From: Candidatus Tepidiaquacellales bacterium UBA2330
GTDB taxonomy: Bacteria > Bacteroidota > Ignavibacteria > Tepidaquicellales > Tepidaquicellaceae
Assembly: GCA_002344965.1 (NCBI GenBank)
Contig: DDUU01000057.1
Coordinates: 1 to 64,000, forward strand
Reading direction: 5' to 3'
DNA: 64,000 nucleotides
Shown one piece after another: positions 62,613 through 64,000 of this stretch. The notes beneath the pieces are model-generated. The model did no database searches. It worked only from the letters and a program-made list of their open reading frames with translations, and was not told where the DNA came from. The position numbers and the translations under genes were made by a program. Numbering within the stretch: the stretch's first letter is position 1; every line of letters starts with the position of its first letter.

Positions 62613-63272
62613 TTATAAAAGTTCACAAATTTCAGTCAGACTTTTTCTTAAGATATCCGGAACTTCAGTATTTTCAGCAGGATATCCGACCGGTATCAGT
62701 AAATACGGTTTTTCATTTGATGGCCGGTTAAGGATTTTCTGGAGAAAATTCATAGGCGAAGGCGTATGCGTTAAAGTAACAAGTCCCATATTCTGTAATG
62801 AAGCAAGCAGAATACCGGTTGCAATTCCGACAGATTCATTCACATAATAATGCTTTTTAATTTCATTATCTGATTTTAAAAAATCAATTTTGAATACAGC
62901 AATAAGGTATGGAGCAATTTCCAGAAATTCTTTATGCCAGTCTGTCCCGAGCGGAGCCAGGTCTTCAAGCCAGCTTTCAGGCATTCTTCTTTCATAGCTT
63001 TCCTTTTCTTCCTTTTCAGCCGAAATTCTAATTTGTTTTTTTATATCAGGTGATTCTATTATAATAAATTTCCAGGGTTGTTTGTTAGCGCCTGACGGTG
63101 CTGTTCCGGCGGTTTTAACCGCAATTTCAATCAAAGACCTGTCAAATGATTTTGGTGAAAAATGCCTTATACTCCTTCTTCTGTTCATCAATTCATAAAA
63201 TTCATTACCTCTTTTCAGACTCTCGTCTTGAGACAATATTTTATGCTCAAACCTGTTAAATTTATATTTCAT
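62613..63272 (-). CDS. nitroreductase-family flavoprotein
   Basis: A 219-aa FMN-dependent NAD(P)H oxidoreductase fold. Visible: NRRRSIRHFSPKSFD at the N-terminus (FMN contacts), GTAPSGANKQPWKFIIIES (core APSGANKQPWKF), and VGIATGILLASLQNMGL in the last third. The substrate is not predictable. It overlaps the stop of the GNAT gene by four bases, so the two are coupled. Confidence 0.9.
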   Translation of the reverse strand: MKYKFNRFEHKILSQDESLKRGNEFYELMNRRRSIRHFSPKSFDRSLIEIAVKTAGTAPSGANKQPWKFIIIESPDIKKQIRISAEKEEKESYERRMPESWLEDLAPLGTDWHKEFLEIAPYLIAVFKIDFLKSDNEIKKHYYVNESVGIATGILLASLQNMGLVTLTHTPSPMNFLQKILNRPSNEKPYLLIPVGYPAENTEVPDILRKSLTEICELL

Positions 63273-63814
63273 TTCTGTTTTACGTTAATTAGGGAATAAC
63301 TTACAGTATCTGTAAATTTTCCTTTAAAGTAATAGCTGTCTTTAAAATATCCCTCTCGCACAAAATTAAGTTTTTCGAGAAGCTTTAAAGATCCGTAATT
63401 TTCAGGATCCAGATTTGCTTCAATTGAGTGCAGATTCATTTTTTCAAATCCGAAATTTATCATTGCACTTAGAGCTTCTTTCATAATCCCCTGCCCCCAG
63501 TAAGATTTGGACAATTCATATCCGATTTCAGCGCGGAGATGTTCCTTTAATATCCTCCAGAAACCGCCGCTTCCAATCATTATATTATCCTCTTTTAAGC
63601 AAACCGCCCATCGGATTCCTTTACGGTTTATAAAATCTTCCTTTATTCCTATAATTTTTTCTTCCGCCTGAGATATTTTAGTTAACAGTTCTCTGCCGAA
63701 ATATTTCATTACTTCATTATCGGAATAATTTCTGAATATGACTTCAGCGTCATCAGGTATTATCTCCCGCAGAATCAGATTCTTTGTTTCAAGTACGGGA
63801 AACTTTTCAAACAT
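63269..63814 (-). CDS. GNAT-family N-acetyltransferase (RimJ/RimL type)
   Basis: An acetyl-CoA-dependent N-acetyltransferase of about 181 aa from the ATG at 63814 (a TTG at 63835 would add seven residues). It begins FPVLETKNLILREI and has the acetyl-CoA loop GYELSKSYWGQGIMKEAL (core SKSYWGQGIMKEAL), ending near ENYGSLKLLEKLNFVREGY. It resembles enzymes acting on ribosomal protein N-termini or other amines. It lies just after fumC and before the nitroreductase. Confidence 0.9.
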   Translation of the reverse strand: MFEKFPVLETKNLILREIIPDDAEVIFRNYSDNEVMKYFGRELLTKISQAEEKIIGIKEDFINRKGIRWAVCLKEDNIMIGSGGFWRILKEHLRAEIGYELSKSYWGQGIMKEALSAMINFGFEKMNLHSIEANLDPENYGSLKLLEKLNFVREGYFKDSYYFKGKFTDTVSYSLINVKQK

Positions 63815-63841
63815 TCTGTCATTAAAAAGTAGCAATATGTT

Positions 63842-64000
63842 TCAGTCAAGATTTAATTTACCGACCATCTTCGAAGCGTCAACTTTTTTAGTAAATTCCT
63901 CATCAGTCAGAAGCGAGAGTTCAATCGCAGCTTCACGCAGCGTCTTATTTTCTTTATGAGCTTTTTTAGCAATCTTAGCTGCATTTTCATATCCGATGTG
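63842..64000 (-). CDS. fumC: fumarate hydratase class II, C-terminal end (partial)
   Basis: Only the last 52 codons are in the window; the gene continues past the right edge. The reading IGYENAAKIAKKAHKENKT then LREAAIELSLLTDEEFTKK and MVGKLNLD matches the C-terminal domain of class II fumarase/aspartase-type enzymes (typical IGYD-AAKIAKKAHKEG-TLKEAA). Fumarase converts fumarate to malate in the TCA cycle. The stop TGA is at 63842-63844. Aspartase or adenylosuccinate lyase are less likely. Confidence 0.8.
   Translation of the reverse strand, partial: HIGYENAAKIAKKAHKENKTLREAAIELSLLTDEEFTKKVDASKMVGKLNLD

Overview
The window reads as an AT-rich, tightly packed bacterial chromosome from the Bacteroidota/Chlorobiota superphylum, most likely Ignavibacteria or a close relative. 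The main evidence is five predicted secreted proteins that end in the type IX secretion (Por/T9SS) sorting domain, with the NYPNPFNP-type linker and a K-M-x-L-x-K tail. Bacteroidota-style paralogs (a DUF2723 membrane protein, Lgt with a GCHLSGDGDYG motif, a fused GcvP) agree. Most genes lack a Shine-Dalgarno sequence, a few have a clear one (rpsU, htrA, valS, a redoxin), and TTG is a frequent start codon. No rRNA, tRNA, CRISPR array, insertion sequence, phage or plasmid gene was seen.

Layout. 1-5 kb: rpsU, hpt, ftsH, a polyprenol/diacylglycerol-kinase-like membrane protein and ychF. 5-9.2 kb (minus): lysine 6-aminotransferase, then a fur-feoA-feoB iron unit with a perfect operator-like palindrome before fur. 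9.2-16.2 kb: purM, a sulfotransferase-like/aminotransferase IV pair, corA, rsmI, dut, a DUF4190 protein, tatD and a purine nucleoside phosphorylase. 16.4-26.7 kb (plus): a TPR protein, two T9SS cargo proteins around an isolated nuoI, a CNNM/CorC transporter, an isolated mlaE, then a compact pyrB-pyrC-parA-valS run. 26.7-36.7 kb: arginase, a thioesterase, a cytochrome-like propeller lipoprotein, two T9SS proteins (one little more than signal peptide plus sorting domain), htrA, recO, a PfkB kinase, DUF3467, an LptF/G permease and an AhpD-like protein. 36.9-39.1 kb: a nuoK-nuoL pair.

39.2-50.7 kb is one long minus-strand block: a dihaem cytochrome lipoprotein, two paralogous outer-membrane proteins, rsmE, an Omp85 protein, a DUF2723/GT117 membrane protein, a CoA-binding protein, a CADD-family di-metal oxidase (probable p-aminobenzoate synthase) and gcvP. 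51-55 kb (plus): a Tat-motif metallophosphoesterase, hisS, an unknown protein, lgt and a glutaredoxin-like protein. 55-64 kb: a DUF998-like membrane protein, two large secreted proteins (one dockerin-like, one T9SS propeller), two thioredoxin-fold exported proteins, a nitroreductase, a GNAT acetyltransferase and the C-terminal end of fumC running off the right edge.

Together the genes point to a heterotroph with respiratory complex I, c-type cytochromes, amino-acid catabolism (lysine, arginine, glycine), de novo pyrimidine synthesis and a T9SS surface secretome. The most notable items are the CADD-type gene beside gcvP (a folate-independent-looking pABA route next to a folate-using enzyme), the fur operator palindrome, the SD-bearing rpsU in an SD-poor genome, a cargo-less T9SS protein, and complex I genes scattered as single or paired units. 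No clearly undescribed multi-gene system was found.
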